Origin: a bacterium
GTDB lineage: Bacteria; Patescibacteriota; Minisyncoccia; Ryanbacterales; 2-02-FULL-48-12
Assembly: GCA_005239605.1 (NCBI GenBank)
Contig: SBBS01000047.1
Location: 1 to 5,032 of the forward strand
Length of the DNA stretch: 5,032 nt
Reading direction: 5' to 3'
Every line of letters begins with the position of its first letter. Position 1 is the stretch's first letter. The translations under genes and the position numbers were made by a program. The notes beneath the pieces are model-generated. The model was not told the origin of the DNA. It did not search any database and worked only from the letters and a program-made list of their open reading frames with translations. Of this stretch, positions 4,994 to 5,032 are shown one piece after another.

Positions 4994-5032
4994 CGGCTCG
5001 GCATTCCCCCTCACACTCCCCCTGCCGAGCCG
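4994..5032. repeat. Ten-base perfect inverted repeat with a mirror-symmetric loop, cut by the window edge
   Basis: CGGCTCGGCA (4994-5003) pairs exactly with TGCCGAGCCG (5023-5032), the last bases of the window, so the stem may be longer. The 19-base loop contains CCCCCTCACACTCCCCC (5006-5022), which reads the same in both directions on one strand. The other strand carries two runs of five G. No T-run is visible. Confidence 0.7.

Larger units (their letters stand above)
4692..5032. other. Region after tRNA-Ser with no recognisable gene, rich in hairpins
   Basis: No frame gives a believable protein; the long minus-strand reading frame runs antisense through the tRNA and is rejected. There is no clear terminator after the tRNA; a run of six T at 4810-4815 lacks a good stem. 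An imperfect stem AGAGG.TTG (4713-4720) with CAATCCTCT (4750-4758) follows the tRNA. Further right, the composition becomes GC-rich with several hairpins, and CATTTTGCTT occurs twice (4879-4888, 4941-4950). The region may be untranslated sequence, a decayed segment or an unknown structured RNA. Confidence 0.5.

Noticed and set aside
4589..5014. Minus-strand 141-residue reading frame ending GGGGEIRTHDAVSRIRLF
   Set aside because: It runs antisense through the whole tRNA-Ser. The GGGGEIRTHD stretch is the translation of the tRNA complement, a well-known false protein call, and the rest is GC-rich spacer with no motif.

Overview
The window holds four protein genes and one tRNA. In order they are a metallo-beta-lactamase-fold hydrolase (+), cofactor-independent phosphoglycerate mutase gpmI (+), a convergent clpP (-) and tig (trigger factor, -) pair, and a divergent tRNA-Ser(CGA) (+). 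All are bacterial housekeeping types. I see no CRISPR, transposase, integrase, phage or toxin-antitoxin gene, and no clear new multi-gene system.

The organism is a bacterium using the standard code. TGA ends the hydrolase at a sensible place, so UGA is not reassigned. The compact layout, the tail-to-tail gene overlap, a trigger factor with no recognisable FKBP/PPIase domain, a tig-clpP pair without clpX, and divergent variants of conserved motifs in GpmI and ClpP together suggest a small-genome lineage such as Patescibacteria/CPR (Parcubacteria-like). That is an inference from style, not a proof.

Layout. 1-136: a short leader with AT-rich inverted repeats and a strong Shine-Dalgarno. 137-976: the MBL hydrolase, followed by a good intrinsic terminator (987-1016). 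1017-1286: a non-coding spacer holding a long perfect inverted repeat (1191-1238) just upstream of a sigma70-type promoter whose predicted start falls on the A of the gpmI ATG. 1287-2885: gpmI. 2863-3453: clpP on the other strand, overlapping the gpmI tail by 23 bp. 3447-4538: tig, overlapping the clpP start in an ATGTTAA junction. 4539-4601: a divergent promoter region shared by tig and the tRNA. 4602-4691: tRNA-Ser with encoded CCA. 4692-5032: no believable gene, but several GC-rich hairpins, the last running into the window edge.

Functionally, tig-clpP is a protein-quality operon: a ribosome-bound folding chaperone and the proteolytic core of Clp proteases. GpmI provides the 3-phosphoglycerate/2-phosphoglycerate step of lower glycolysis. 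The MBL hydrolase has intact metal-binding motifs but an unknown substrate. The most useful second looks are the minimal trigger factor, the leaderless promoter geometry seen at both gpmI and tig, the palindrome before gpmI, and the structured region at the right end.
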